DNA of 64,000 nucleotides from Aphidius gifuensis (taxonomy: Eukaryota > Arthropoda > Insecta > Hymenoptera > Braconidae): positions 27,374,154-27,438,153 of the forward strand of contig NC_057788.1 of NCBI RefSeq assembly GCF_014905175.1. Direction: 5' to 3'. How positions within the stretch are numbered: the stretch's first letter is position 1; the number at the start of each line of letters is the position of its first letter. The notes under the pieces are model-generated. The model did no database searches and was not told where the DNA came from. It saw nothing but the letters and a program-made list of their open reading frames with translations. A program made the translations under genes and the position numbers. This document shows positions 11,701-24,766 of this stretch, one piece after another.

Positions 11701-13563
11701 AAAATTAAAAAACGAAAAATAAAAGAAGAAAAATCCCTCAGCTCACAAGCATGACTTGGATAGCTGAGTCGACGGCTCCTTAATGAAAAATCTGAATTTT
11801 ACCCCTGTTTTATTTTTTTCCAATGTGCACACTTATTTTGTCATCTTTCTATACCCAATCTATCTTCTTTTGCACATCCGTTTTTTTTTTTTTTTCAAAA
11901 CTATTATTATTGAACCATTAAACATTCAGCTGGTAAAAAAAAAAAATTTATTTATAAAAATTATATGAATAATTATTTAAAAAAAAAAAATACCTCTTAA
12001 AATCTCAAAGCAATTCATGCTGTTGTTGTGTAAACAGGTATAAATGAAAATTGAAAAATTGTCAAGAGTGCAAAAAGAAAAATAACATTTTATTATTTTT
12101 TTTTTTTCTCAACAATATAAGAGAGGAAAAAAAAAAACAATACAGAATGATCATCCTAAAAATATATTTCGAGAACCCTTGAGGCACACCAAAATGTCGA
12201 GTATTTTTTTTTTTTCGGTTGGCATCGAAGTACCAGAAAATCTTTGTCACCCTCAAAAAAAAATCGCGACACTCTCGACGCGACTATACAAGAGAAAATG
12301 TGAAAGAATGAGTATCGTGAGTAGAATGAAGTAGGACAGGAGTTAGTGAAAAAAGTAAAGTATATAGAAGAGTATGGAAATGAGACAGTAGGAGTCAGAA
12401 TGGTGTCGTACCTTCTCAGTTTTCTCATTTCTGTTTGCCCGAGCGTCTAAACGGGCGTAATGTGCTCGCGTGGCAAATTAACAAACGCCTGAGGAATGAA
12501 ACCTGCCATACCGTTCATTCCCTTCGTCTGCCGAAAACGACAGCAACCCTTTCCCTCTTACAATACTAGATATCGTCATACTATCTCTTATATATACATA
12601 CAAAATTGTGAAAATAGATAGTCAGTATGAGATAGAAGAAGAAAGGGTGATGATGTAAAATCTACCAGCTTATAAATGTCCTGAATATATATGTATTATA
12701 TTGTCACGTAATTGCAATGACAAACAAATTATACATGCGTTAAATTAAAACTCTTAAAAAATAATCTTTAATACTTAATTTTTTTTTCTTCCCCATAATG
12801 AGTTAATAAATAAATTCATAAAATAGCAAGTTAAGTTGAATTTTCCGCGTTTCAATATGTGATTTTTTTTATCTCTATGAATTTTTTATTATTTACTTAA
12901 TAAAATATTCAAAAGGTAATAATACACATATGAAGAAATCAAAGAGCTTGTAAATTTTATTATGTTATTATAGTATTAATTATTAATAAGACTTTCAGAA
13001 AGTTTACATGTATATATGTACGATAATATATAGATAGAAAATATTTAGTTGATGTGTACAATGATTCAAAATTATATAACGTCAAGTAACATATGTATTT
13101 ATCATATTTATATGTGTATATGTATTTTGTGTAATATAATGTAGAGTAAAACAGGGAAATGCTAAGAATAGGCGACGTACAGACGGTGAATATATAGCTA
13201 TGATTTTGCGCCTATAACTATCATACCAGGTCATTGGCATTAGGGGTTGCTTTGCTTTGTATAAAGGGTTTGTATAATATTCACATTTTAAATTAAACTA
13301 TATAAATACTATAAACTCTATCTTATGCATTTTGTATTAGTCAATCTCTGCATGTGCAATGTGCAATGTGTAATTGAATTAAGAAAAATTAAAAGTATTT
13401 TAAAAAACACAATCAATATATTGTCTTTTAATTTAAAAAATAAATTTTGTATAAAATATAAATTGACTCATCAAGTATGTATTGTCTATTTTTTTCAGTT
13501 GACCTGAATTGTTTATTTTAACTTTTAAGTGAAATGTTGAAATATTAATTTTGTTAAATATAG
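8778..13563. other. AT-rich non-coding block
   Basis: No supported gene. It includes a GC-richer pocket at 9290-9560 with a perfect hairpin, and a second at 12430-12560. In the latter, the minus strand holds a 23-codon ATG frame (MNGMAGFIPQAFVNLPREH...) ending in TAG. The 129-codon minus-strand frame at 10719-11108 follows purine tracts and is not called. Confidence 0.5.
9305..9335. repeat. perfect 11-bp inverted repeat (hairpin)
   Basis: Arms at 9305-9315 (GGTGGTAAGCT) and 9325-9335 (AGCTTACCACC) are exactly complementary around a 9-base loop. At roughly half GC the stem is much more stable than the AT palindromes common here. No T-run follows, so it is not a simple terminator. It may be a structural RNA element or part of an old repeat. 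Confidence 0.8.
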
Positions 13564-13602
13564 GCCGAAATATATAATGAATTATTTTATCTCAAAAGTC
13601 AG
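13564..13602 (+). CDS. possible 39-base micro-exon
   Basis: An acceptor-like AATATAG is followed by 13 open codons (AEIYNELFYLKSQ) and a good CAG|GTAAGA donor at 13603. A length divisible by three would keep frame. The acceptor lacks a strong pyrimidine tract and no partner exons are identified, so this could be chance. Confidence 0.15.
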
Positions 13603-16600
13603 GTAAGAAAATATTTTTAAAAAAATAAAATGTAAAAAAAAAAAAGAGGTGTTGAGAATGGATGAATAAATACACTTTCAACAAGAATGACGTAGGACAT
13701 TAAACACAGAGTTACGAGTTAAATATATATCTATGAAAAAAAAAAATAAAATAGAAAAAAAAATTGCAAGTTTAAAATAGCAAGAAAATTCAATTTACAC
13801 AGGGTGAAAATTCTCATAATATTGGTTATCCATTGTCAGCATTTGAGCATATAAACATGATAAGAAAAAACAAAGATTTTCCATATAAAATTTTTGTAAA
13901 ATTATACTATGATATTTGAATATACAAATAAAAAAAAAAAGTTAAAAAAAAAAAAGAGCTGATCAGTTTAACATATTGAACATTTATTGATCGTAGATTT
14001 ATAAAAAAATATTCTGGTGCAAGTCCGTGCCATTCGCTTTATGTTAGCTGTGTATTTTTATTTGAACGATTATAACGTATGCAACCCGGTTGCCTCACGT
14101 ATTTCTACTATAATAACAAAGAAACATAAATTCTATCGTGCCAAAGCCATCTAGAAATCTCAGGAATATTCACACATGAATTTAGTAGATACTATATTTC
14201 TAATATTGCGCACGTTAACAATAAATTTAAATCAATCATGATAAAAATAATATACTAATAATTATTTATTCTTATTTATATATATAAATTTTTAAATTCA
14301 TAAGAGAAATATTTAGCTTCATATATAAATACGTGCAAAACCATGTCTTGCCCACAGTCAGTTTTAATTCTTTCTTGCACAAAAACACCATCAAGACACG
14401 CGATGTTTCGACTAAAATAAATGAGCTTTATCACATTATCTATATGTGCGTATAACTTGCAAGTACTAATCAGCCAACAATATTCCCACCAACAAATAAT
14501 CTCAAGCTCTAAATCATTGATTTATAAAAAAATATTGTTTTTCAAATAATAAAAATAGCATCACGACCTACATCCTATATCTTTGTACAAGCTACAAGAA
14601 AAAATCCAAAGGCAGACAAATTATATATAAATATATATATTTATAATATGATTAAAAAAAAAATTAATAAATATTTTCAAGATAGAAAATTTACAAGATA
14701 TAAAGGGTTAAATTTTCTACAGAGGAGATGAAACAGTAAGTAGCTAAGAAAGTTATTTCCCGACCGGACACGCATTCAACCCTTCCACCTCCGGCACCTT
14801 GTAGACACCCTCTTTTTATCCTCTTCAACTTTACCTCCCCCCCGTTTTTTTAGTCTCTCTTTTTATTAACCCTCTCGTTGAATATTTATCCTAGTCATCT
14901 GTCAACTTCTTGTCTTATGTATATATAGAAATATTATAATATATATTACAGTCTCGTACATTTCCACTCTCTTCATTATTAAATTTTCTTTTAGTATAAC
15001 AATTTTCACTTGATTCAGCTTATAACCATACAGACAGACATACAAAGCTGCATCAGACATAACATCAGAAATAAGACTAAATATGTATAATTGCTGGAAA
15101 TTATAGAGCAATGCTTTTTCGTTTGTTGATGCAGTAAAAAGACAGAGTTATATATATAAAAGGGTTGAAAGAAAGAAAAAATAAAATAAAAAGAAGGAAA
15201 ATCCTTTGCCGGGTTAACGCGCGAGTGGAAAGAGATTGCTGTGTGACTGTGTGGAATGAGAGTTTAAAGGCTAAAAGGCGTCCATGATGCGCGCCATGCA
15301 TAACAATTAGCTATGTTAAAATCATGAAAACCATTGCTTCCACTAGTGGATGCTTTTGGTATATCTTTTAACTCATTCACTATGTGTCTCACACTCAGTA
15401 TAACCTCTCGGACTCTTGTACTTCTTCATTGCCTACGGGGTGCTTTTCTATCCAAACCGACGTGATCAACCCTGGTGCTTTTCCTTCTTCAACTCATACC
15501 TATATATTTTGTTCCCTCTTGAGTTACCCTACTAAACGGAAGCACACCGAGATAACGGAGAGTTACACACCTTTCTTCTTCTTCTTTCTCTTTTTTCTTT
15601 TACTCATTTTTTTTTTCAACCCCTTTTATAAACCAATAAAATAACCAGAGATTCTCATTTGTTATTTTTCAAATTTTAAATTTCATAAGATAAAAATTAA
15701 TTAATCAATTAATAATATATTAAATAATTTTAAATTTTATTTCAGAATAAACAACATTATTTGCTTTCTTTTTTTTTTTCATTAAATTTTTAGATTAAAT
15801 TTTTTTTTTCAATCTCTAAATCATACAAATGATAATAAATATTTAATAAATTTAATATAGAACTGTTATTTATATTTTCATTATTTATTTTATAAATTAA
15901 ATAAGAAAATAATTATTTATTTAGTAAAAATAAATTAGAAAATGAAGATAAGAAAATTTGAACCAGGATTTTTGGCAAATTATAAAATAAAAATAATTGA
16001 AAATAATTTTTTTCAACATTAAGGTTAATTATAATAAAGTATTGTTTAAATATACAACAAGCATAATATCATGAAACTATTACGTGAAAATATGTTTTCA
16101 AATTTACAACAAATACAACCTGTGTGTGAGAGAATTTGACAATCTATAGAGACTAAAGGGGTTGACTAGAGAAACGTCTGGCACACGCACGTACAGCCAT
16201 ACTCGAAGGATAGATAATGTATTATGACATTTTCAAGAAATGCTTTCTCCCTCAATGATTTACATCGTCTTACAATATACCCATGCCAAATTTAATCGGT
16301 CAAGCGTTATGCATTGCCATTTTCTAACCCTCAAAATCTACCATACATTTCAGCATCTTGTTATAATATCACAGCTATACCATATTACCATTTACCAGCA
16401 TATTTATACAGTGAATATATTGTCTTTGTTTACCCGAGATGAATTTAAACAAACACATGTATACATTTTTCCATATTGTTAAATTTTTCGATAATACCAA
16501 AAAAAAATTATCAAATATTATTGCATATTTACTTTAAAATTATATATGATTTTTTTTTTTTTTGGTTCTCGATAATTTCATTATGTAAAGAAACAATAAT

Positions 16601-16778
16601 TACGTGTGACAGTCTTGTCCGCTGAATGTTGATAAAACGAGTGTATGTGTAAAAAACTGTGTTATATATGTTGGCCTACAGAATAATATACAGAGAAGAG
16701 AGGAAGTCGTTTACGTGGTTTACAAGTTGAAAATGCATCCCACTCGACTCACTCGACTACTTCTTCCTAAACAGGAAA

Positions 16779-16797
16779 TCCTATTTTGCAGGTAATT
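16779..16797 (+). promoter_or_regulatory. weak recursive-splice-like junction
   Basis: A pyrimidine-rich TCCTATTTTGCAG is joined directly to GTAATT (AG at 16790-16791, GT at 16792-16793), combining an acceptor and a donor with no exon between. The donor half is imperfect and no plus-strand host gene is identified, so support is low. Confidence 0.15.
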
Positions 16798-18912
16798 GGT
16801 GCACACTGCAGTGTGTTGAATGATATACATATATATTTTTTTTTCTAGATGTAAACACGTGACTTTATATTATTATAGACTCTTTGACTTTAGTAGATAT
16901 ACTCTTATTGAAGTACATAATAAAAAATATATTCATCATATTATTTAGTTTCAATTGAAATTAAATTTATAAATTATAATTTGGAAAGTAAAAACAAATG
17001 TTGATTTCAAAAGAATATTACATTTAAAAAAAATAAAAAAATTTGTGTAACTATATTCATGATAAAGTCATGAGAATGTAAATGATCTAATTTTCAAGAA
17101 TTCCATTGGGAACCTAGTCTCTTGATTCTTTTTTCAAATATATATGTAATTATTATTTTTTATATTTTTACTCGCCAGATATAATTTCAGGTTATTTGTT
17201 CTGACAAACTCCCTGAGCGTCAAGCTTTATTGGAAAAATAATTCTGTTCATGTAATAATAAAAAAGTCGTCGGGGGGTTGATGTGTAGAAAAATAAAAAT
17301 TTACACAGTCAAATTCATATGTGTATATGTGATAAAGTAATAATAGCCGACAAGTGTGTGCGAGGCTAAAAAAGGAAAAGAATTGAAAGTTAAAAATTTA
17401 CAACAGTATAAAAATAACTTAAATTTAATACAGTGATATATAAAAATTTAATTAACACAATACACATGCGGTGAAAAGTCAAGTTAATATTATATTGTCT
17501 ATTTTAGATAGTATGTTTTGCGTGACACTTTTTAAATTATATACACTTGAACATAATTTATGCACAAGGTATAATTATAAAATTATATAATTCAAAAATG
17601 AGCAGTTACAAGCAACCAAACGATTAAATATTGCTACTATAATTCTAACAGTATATAAATGTTTTTTCCTTCAATTTCAATTTTTATGAATGAAATATAA
17701 ATTTATATCAAAAAAAAAAAAAAAAAAAAAAACATGATTTTGCTTGAAACACGAAGCATCAAGATTAAGGAAAAAAAATAAAAATAAGCAAACAACAACA
17801 GGAAGAAAACAATACCAGAAATAACAACATGATAATGATCTTAAATTTTCAAATTTAAATTTGTTTATCATTAATTAAAATATTATGAATAATAAATTAT
17901 AAAAAACCAAGTATTTATTTATTTTCATATATTAAAAAATAAAAAAAAAAACTATGTAAATGAGATATTAAATTAAAATTAAGTATCATGTGTGGTTTTT
18001 TAAATGATTCAAGGTTTTAAACACGCACATCTAGATTCAAATAGAAACACGTATAGACATATAGCCGAAATCGGCTCAAGGTCAACGAGAAAAAAAAGAG
18101 AAAAAAAAAAAAAAAAAGTTGAAAGAATTCAGTGTTTGAATCGTCATTGTATCCATCAATGATGATTCATCATAATTACAAAGTACAATCAGTGTTATGT
18201 ATGTGTATATATATAAAATAAATATACTGATAAATTTGTTATGATTTTAATGGTATGTTTTTCAACCTACACGTATAAATAAAAATTAAATAAATATAAT
18301 ATTCAACATACGATTGATTAAATCAATAATAAATAATAAATAAAAAAACAAAAATATTATGAGTTAACAATAGATACTTTTATATCCAAAGACTGTATTG
18401 TCAATTTATTTTTAAGCTGCATATAGTCGAGTCTGTTTATTTATCGCCCAGAGTCGGTTAAATGTAATCTTCTCGAGGCATTTGTTTGTAATATCATCTT
18501 GTTTTGTTCGTTATTATTTATTTGCCCCGTACACCAACAATACCATTCGTAATATCCGGCAAACTTTTTTTTTTTTTTTTATTATCTGCAGTATTTTTCT
18601 CGATTTTTATTTGCCATCTCGGAGCCTATTGTATTTATGAATTTTCCATAAATGATTGACGCACAATACACACACGTTTATAAAATAATTTCATTTTTTT
18701 TTGTTTTTAAGATTTTTAACTTTAACCTCGTTTAGAAATTAGTCAAACTAAATTTCCTTAGATGGTATTTTTTTAAACCGATATATAATATATATAGGAA
18801 ATTATTTCTGACATTAAATTCTATAAATAATGATGATCATTGGAAATTTTTAAATAGGAATACATTATATCTTATTTGTTATTCTCAGTATTTTTAAAGA
18901 GGTATATCTTTA

Positions 18913-18932
18913 TTTGTTTGTTTGTTTGTTTG
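18913..18932. repeat. (TTTG)5 microsatellite
   Basis: Five perfect tetranucleotide units within AT-rich DNA. Confidence 0.95.
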
Positions 18933-19509
18933 TATATATTTTTTATTTTTATCGTATATATTAATTTTTTTATTTACTTGTTTTTTTTTTACGTCTTTTA
19001 ATGCGTCATCGACGATGAATATATGCATAAAATATCGAATGAAAAAAAAAATTTATATACATAAAAGTGTATATTTAATAAAATTCAAAATAAAAAAAAA
19101 AAGGAATAAAATCTAAATGAAACGGTCGTTGTCTTGGTCGTAGCGAAGGTCATTAATCGAGTTCGATGCCGCCACGATTAAGTAACACGTGGTTTTACAC
19201 GTGTTTTAATTCACATATTTACTCGCTGATGGTAAATCTAATCACTTAATTACAATCAGTACTTGTACTTTCAATTGAAATTTTTATTAAAAAAAAAAAA
19301 TATTCAAGTCATTGTAATTAAATAAAAATAAATGAATAGTCAAGTTATTATAATTTATATAGAGGAATTTAAAGTTATTTTTTTTTTTGTGCATAATATA
19401 TATTTATATTTAATACAAGCATGAAAAATAAAAATAAAATAATAATAACAACATCCAAGTGTTTAAATGCATTAACATACGTCTTGTAGAATGACGCGAC
19501 GCGCCGCAC

Positions 19510-19594
19510 CTGTTGAACCGCGTGGCGTGCGGTGACGTTAAATATCCCTTTTCCCCTCAACTTGTCACACAATCCCCTGTACTCGTCTCGGCGT
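19510..19594 (-). CDS. candidate GC-rich exon, unrecognised
   Basis: On the minus strand, 85 bases between a CTGAAAG acceptor-like site and a CAG|GTGCGG donor encode RRDEYRGLCDKLRGKG, then IFNVTARHAVQQ. It would enter in phase 2 and leave in phase 0, like the candidate at 34995-35070, so the two could be alternatives feeding one downstream phase-0 exon. The acceptor is weak and the donor non-ideal. The open frame continues into the putative intron. High local GC alone lowers stop frequency, so it may instead be a promoter-type CpG pocket. Confidence 0.2.
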
Positions 19595-19652
19595 CTTTCA
19601 GAGTAATAAATAAATCCACCGAGTGAGCACAAAAAAAAATTAATAATAACTC

Positions 19653-19685
19653 ACAAACAACAACAACATCAACAACAACAACAAC
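19653..19685. repeat. (CAA)n imperfect microsatellite
   Basis: CAA/ACA units with a single ATC interruption. Simple repeat. Confidence 0.9.
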
Positions 19686-20119
19686 GAATAAAAAATAAAA
19701 ATAATAATGAAATAAAATTACACAAATAGGCAATGCCTCACTGATTCACAATAAATCATTAAATCAATAAATCAAACACAAACTAATCACTCAAAAACAA
19801 TTTTAAAAAATAAGAACAAAAAACAACCACAATTATAAATTTCAAAAATTAAACGTGAATTTACACTTGAATTTTCCGCTTATATAATTTTACGAAAATA
19901 ATTAGAAACAATCACTTGTAAGTTAAAATTTATTTAATTATATCCAATTGAACTGTCAAAATATAAAAATACGTTTTAAAAAATTTGTGTATTTGAAAAA
20001 AAAAAAACGAGCTCGACTCTAGGTCATCACGAATGAAATGATGAAAAATTTTTTGTTTTTATATAAATATATTTTAATATTATACATAGAATGAAATAAA
20101 ATTATAGAACACAGAGTGG

Positions 20120-20245
20120 TTATGTAGTAGTGGTAAAAGCAATATTGGCCCCCACGTTGTTTGTCTCGCGAGTGGCCTGTTTACATGTTGACTCTCTGTT
20201 TACGCGTTTTCTGTCGTTTTTCCCCCTTAAATTCCCCCCCGCCAT
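20120..20245 (-). CDS. small ATG-initiated open frame in a GC-rich pocket
   Basis: An ATG at 20245 opens 41 codons ending in TAA at 20120. The reading begins MAGGNLRGKNDRKRV and continues NRESTCKQATRETNN, so it is basic at the N-terminus and polar afterwards. It lies 0.5 kb upstream (in the minus sense) of the candidate exon at 19510-19594, but no donor in the right phase links them. It may be a small protein, an upstream ORF of a promoter region, or chance openness in GC-rich DNA. Confidence 0.15.
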   Translation of the reverse strand: MAGGNLRGKNDRKRVNRESTCKQATRETNNVGANIAFTTTT

Positions 20246-23200
20246 ATCTACATCACGTCACGAAAGTCAAACGCGCTATGAAACTCTTCTCTATATAAAA
20301 CTCTAACTCTTTCTACACTCATTGGCACAGTGTTAATGTACATATTATACTAAATACAAATATCATTTCCCCCCTTTTTTTAAAGTTTTATCTATATACT
20401 GACTGAGACGACTCTTCTTGCCCCTCTTATACTCTTCATTGTCCACCTCATCATCGTCATCAATTTTCTCTTGTACATGCATTCGCGTGACATCCGAGAC
20501 ACACTTGCAGTGTCTCGAAAATTTTTGTCTGATGTCGTTCAACTTTGTTACATATTATCTGTGTACCACTAAATATTTCTTGACATTTAAATTCTATCTT
20601 TGGATAATATTTTTTTTAAATAATACAACAGAATAATAGTTTAAATTTTAATTGTCAAAAAAATAAATTATAATATTGGATGACTATGATAATTGTTAAA
20701 TTGCGTGTGTATATTTTCATTTCGTTATATTGACTTCGTGGAATATTGTCGTTGCGAGCTTGACAATAAAATCAACGATCTAACCGGACAGCACATGGTT
20801 GTTCAAATATATTAATATACACACAGATACACGACAAATACATATTAACTAAGAGCTTTTTTTTTTTTTTTTGTCTATATACCTGTGTATCTTTATTTAC
20901 TTATTTACATTTGTCTCTTTGTCACTTTGCAAACGACTTGCGTATGTTATTTTATTTTAATTTATTTTTTTTCAAATAAATATATTTTTTAATTTATTTT
21001 CCACGATGATCTTAAGTCGCTTTGTTTATTCATTCCAATGCCAACGAACGATCACAAGGTATTTTTTTTTTCTTGTTTTTTTTTTTACTGAGAAAATATA
21101 GAAATATATATATATAAAGTTGACGCCGTCGGAATGAAGACACAAAATTAAGATGACAAATAGAAAAGTAAATTTTTGTTTTAAAAAAAAATGTATGATG
21201 TGTATGTTTTAAAAGGATGAAGGCGTGTCGTTGAAAATGAGAAGTCAATGTGAAAAAAAATAAAAAAAAAAGATGAAATAAATAAATAAATAAATAGAAA
21301 GACAGAGAAAATAATGAGACAAAGATCGTGGCAAAGAACGAAGAATTATACGAAGATGAGAATAAACAGCTTGAAATATATATTCGAGAAAATATATTGT
21401 AAAGTTAGTCAGTGACGAATTGCTTTGACTCACTGTGGTTTCTTGTGCAGATTAAAACTTAATGTTACTAATGATAATTATTTTTGGTATTACCAATTTA
21501 TAATTTCTTTTGTATATACGAATAAATGTTAATTTCAACAGTACTGATTTTAATTTTATAACAATTTTAAAATTCTAAATAATTCTAATATTATTATTAT
21601 ATATTTATCATGTTTTCATTTTAGTTTTTTTTTTTTTTAAATATTATTTTTATATACGTAAATATATAATACACTTGCTAATAGCATTGTTAATTGTTTC
21701 AAGTCAACATAAATCCGTCCATCAGTTGATCCTACTTGAAAATAAATTAAACTTTTATCTTTGTCATTCTCTTTTCTCTTGTATATTTTATAAATTTTTT
21801 TACTTTTTTTTTCTTGCTGATTTTCATTTGGTGACTGTTGCGACTATTTTTCATTAGCATATAGCACACGAAAGTATTGCATCATTTGGAGTAATGGCTA
21901 CATTTCTCTGGCACGTTTACCCGAATAAAAAAAGTATAAATTTAACAAAAAAAAATAAAAAATAATAAAACCTCATACATACAGTTGTGCATTAAAGAAA
22001 AGTCCCTCGAGTGCTTTTTGATAAACAATTCATTCATGTAAAAAATAAGATAAAATATAAAAATAATTCAGCTGATAGCTAAGCCTTTTTCAAGATAATT
22101 ATGTAATAATGCATTAGGATGAGAAATGGAAAAAAAAAATTTGAGGGATTTATTTTAAATCGTATTCAAGTTGTACAGTATATATACTTGACCAAACATA
22201 AAATTCACACAAGTATATATATAAAATACATAAATACATATATATGTACATATTGCGTATACAAAAGTGGATGATATTCGTTTTGAAATTGGCCTCCAAA
22301 GAGGACCATCGTATACCACCACAGAAAAGAGGTAGACGTGCTTATGCGAGTGAGAGCTTGTAGATAAGGTAATCCGTTGATGCAAAATTTTGCGACCGAA
22401 AATCCCGAGACCAAAACACTCAATTGTCCATATACGTTGTATAACCCAAAAAGGGGGAAATTATTTCGACGAAAATTTAACTTAATATGTAATATAAATA
22501 CATATATTATATATATACCAAATAGAGAACAATCATGTATATTGTTGGCTTTTCATGAAATAATAAACACACAGACAATTCAAAATAAACAAAGTTAATA
22601 ATTAAAATTATATGTTCTAGATAAACATGTCTATATGTGAAGACTAAGTGATTCAATTAATTAAAAATTAAAACTTTTCAAGTACCCTATTAAGATGGTT
22701 TTTTCTTTATTTGCTTTCTCTACATTTTTTTTTTTTTTTTTTTACAAATTGAATTGAATGGGTTAAAATTTCTGAAGATATAATACTGAACAATCAGCAA
22801 AATGTTGGTCACAATAGAAATGCAATATTAAGTGAGAGGATTTCTCGTTTGTCCACAGAAAAGAAATTGATACTGCCAATTATACTAAAATTCTTGTATA
22901 TAAATTTTGTAAAGTACAGTAGAAATTGAGAATGGGAAACAACAAGTTCACCCTGCAAACAAATGCCATAAGATTTATTTTCTTTTTTTTTTTTTGGTCT
23001 TGGAAAATTCAAAGATTCTACTTTCATTCATGCCGACTGATATCCACATATTTTCTATTTAATTTTATTCGAAAATGTACAAGCTTTTCTTATTCAAAAG
23101 AAAAGCGCAAACAGCCATTATTATTTTTATTTTATTATTTTGTTTTTTGTCAATGTATTTTGTATAAAATAACGAAATTACTTTGACTATTATAGAAAAT

Positions 23201-24710
23201 TTTATAAAACAAACGAAAATAAATAATTCATGAATATACTTATATAAAAAAAAAAATTCTCTAAAATTAATAAATAAATTTTTCATTGAAAACAATTGTA
23301 TTTTTTATTTTCCTTTTTTTTTTTTTATTGAAAAATAGAGATGGAAAAAAAAAAAAAAAAGTTTTCCACTCAAGAATCCTGGGTGGACCCTTTTACCGCG
23401 AGCAAATACAAAATGCATTATTTATTGCCAAAGAAAGTTGGGTGGTTGAGGTGGAAAAAAAAATTTGAGAGAATGAGAGAAAGCAATTCATTGAATTTAC
23501 GCTAAAAGCGAAAGAGTTGAGGTTGAACTAGGGTAAAAGTGGGGGCAGTAAGCAAAAAATAGAAAGAAAGAGGAGGGTGGTACTCATGCACATGAAAAAG
23601 GGTATAAGGGGATTCAAAAATAAAATTTAAAAAAAATAGAAAAAGACCTCTCGGGTGTATATATAACTTGTACGATTTTTTTTTTCTTGTACATTGGGTG
23701 CACGCGAGTATAATATTTATCATATATATATATACAAAATATAATACATTAAAATCAACTCCTTTTCACCCTCGTTCTTTGTTTTTTTTTTTTTTCTCCT
23801 CATTCCACATTCTCTTTAAACTATATCCCAAACTTCTTTCAACCCCATTGCACTTGGTAACTTGGACAAACTAACAAAGTTTTCGCGATACTAATTAACG
23901 AAGCGATTCTGTTTTCTCTTTCTCTTTATATATCCACCGGAAAAGTCAAATCGAATAAACATTTCTCACTCCCCTCTTGTGTTTCCTGATTTATGCTAAT
24001 GTTTTTGTCCTACGAAATATACACACCAAAAAGCGATCTTTAGATTATACATATATATTTTTCTTTTATTTTTTTTTATTTATGATTCTCTTGGTTCGAA
24101 AGACACTTGGATTAACTTAACTACTTTAAGGCAGCAATAAAGGTCGAGCCGATTTAACTGGATTCAAGTTATTACTATTATTATCGAAGAAAATAAAAAG
24201 ATATTTTTTTTTTTTTTTTTTGCCCCGTAGGCACCTTTTATACTTGGTGACTTTTTTACTCTGTTTATCTATTTTTAGTGTGTTGGTAGATATAAATATA
24301 CATGTACGTTTTTATATAAGCAGTAAGCACAGACAATTGAGGAAAATCGAAAAAGTTTGAACTTTCAATATGATTACAAGGGGTTAACATGGGCCAATTT
24401 ATTGTCGGTTACTCTTATACCTTATTATAACTATAGTATAAAAAAAAAATTAAACGGTTTTCAGTCAATTATATATTAAATTATTAACAATATGGATAGG
24501 CCTAATACTGTCTACCTTAAAAATAACTTCTAAAACGAATGTTCTTTAAATATTCGAGGAATAAATAAGTACTGCAATTTTTCTGACGTAGCTATTCTTA
24601 TATTGGTCAAATTTATAACCATATTATTATCGTTTTTATTTTTAAAGTTCGTTCCCCTTTACCTATACATGGCAATTACTTTTATTTATTTAAGCTAACA
24701 ATTTGCTTAC
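20246..24710. other. AT-rich non-coding block
   Basis: No gene supported. Open frames follow T-runs or AT tracts. Long A/T homopolymers occur at intervals and an (AAAT)n run lies near 21279-21294. Confidence 0.55.
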
Positions 24711-24766
24711 CTCGATTTTCCAAGCTGGTTTTTAATCAGAATCTATACAGTCAGACAATTTCTTAC
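24711..24766 (-). promoter_or_regulatory. recursive (ratchet) splice site with stop-containing RS-exon
   Basis: On the minus strand a strong acceptor (T10 tract, then CTCATTTCTGTTTCAG) abuts GTAAGA directly at the 24767/24766 junction, which regenerates a donor. This is the form of zero-length ratchet points known in long introns of Drosophila. Fifty-six bases downstream is a second donor, GAG|GTAAGC. The 56 bases between have stops in all three frames, as expected of an RS-exon that helps define the ratchet site and is then removed. The feature implies a long minus-strand intron here. Which gene it serves is inference. Confidence 0.4.

Larger units (their letters stand above)
13603..19509. 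other. AT-rich non-coding block
   Basis: No gene seen. It contains many A and T runs, a perfect (TTTG)5 at 18913-18932, and pyrimidine-rich stretches around 14800-14880 and 15540-15640. A plus-strand TCCTATTTTGCAG|GTAATT junction at about 16779-16797 has the form of a weak recursive splice site. Confidence 0.5.

Noticed and set aside
24500..24520. TAATACTGTC string matching the miR-8/200 seed region
   Set aside because: The following bases do not match the miR-8 mature sequence and no hairpin surrounds it.
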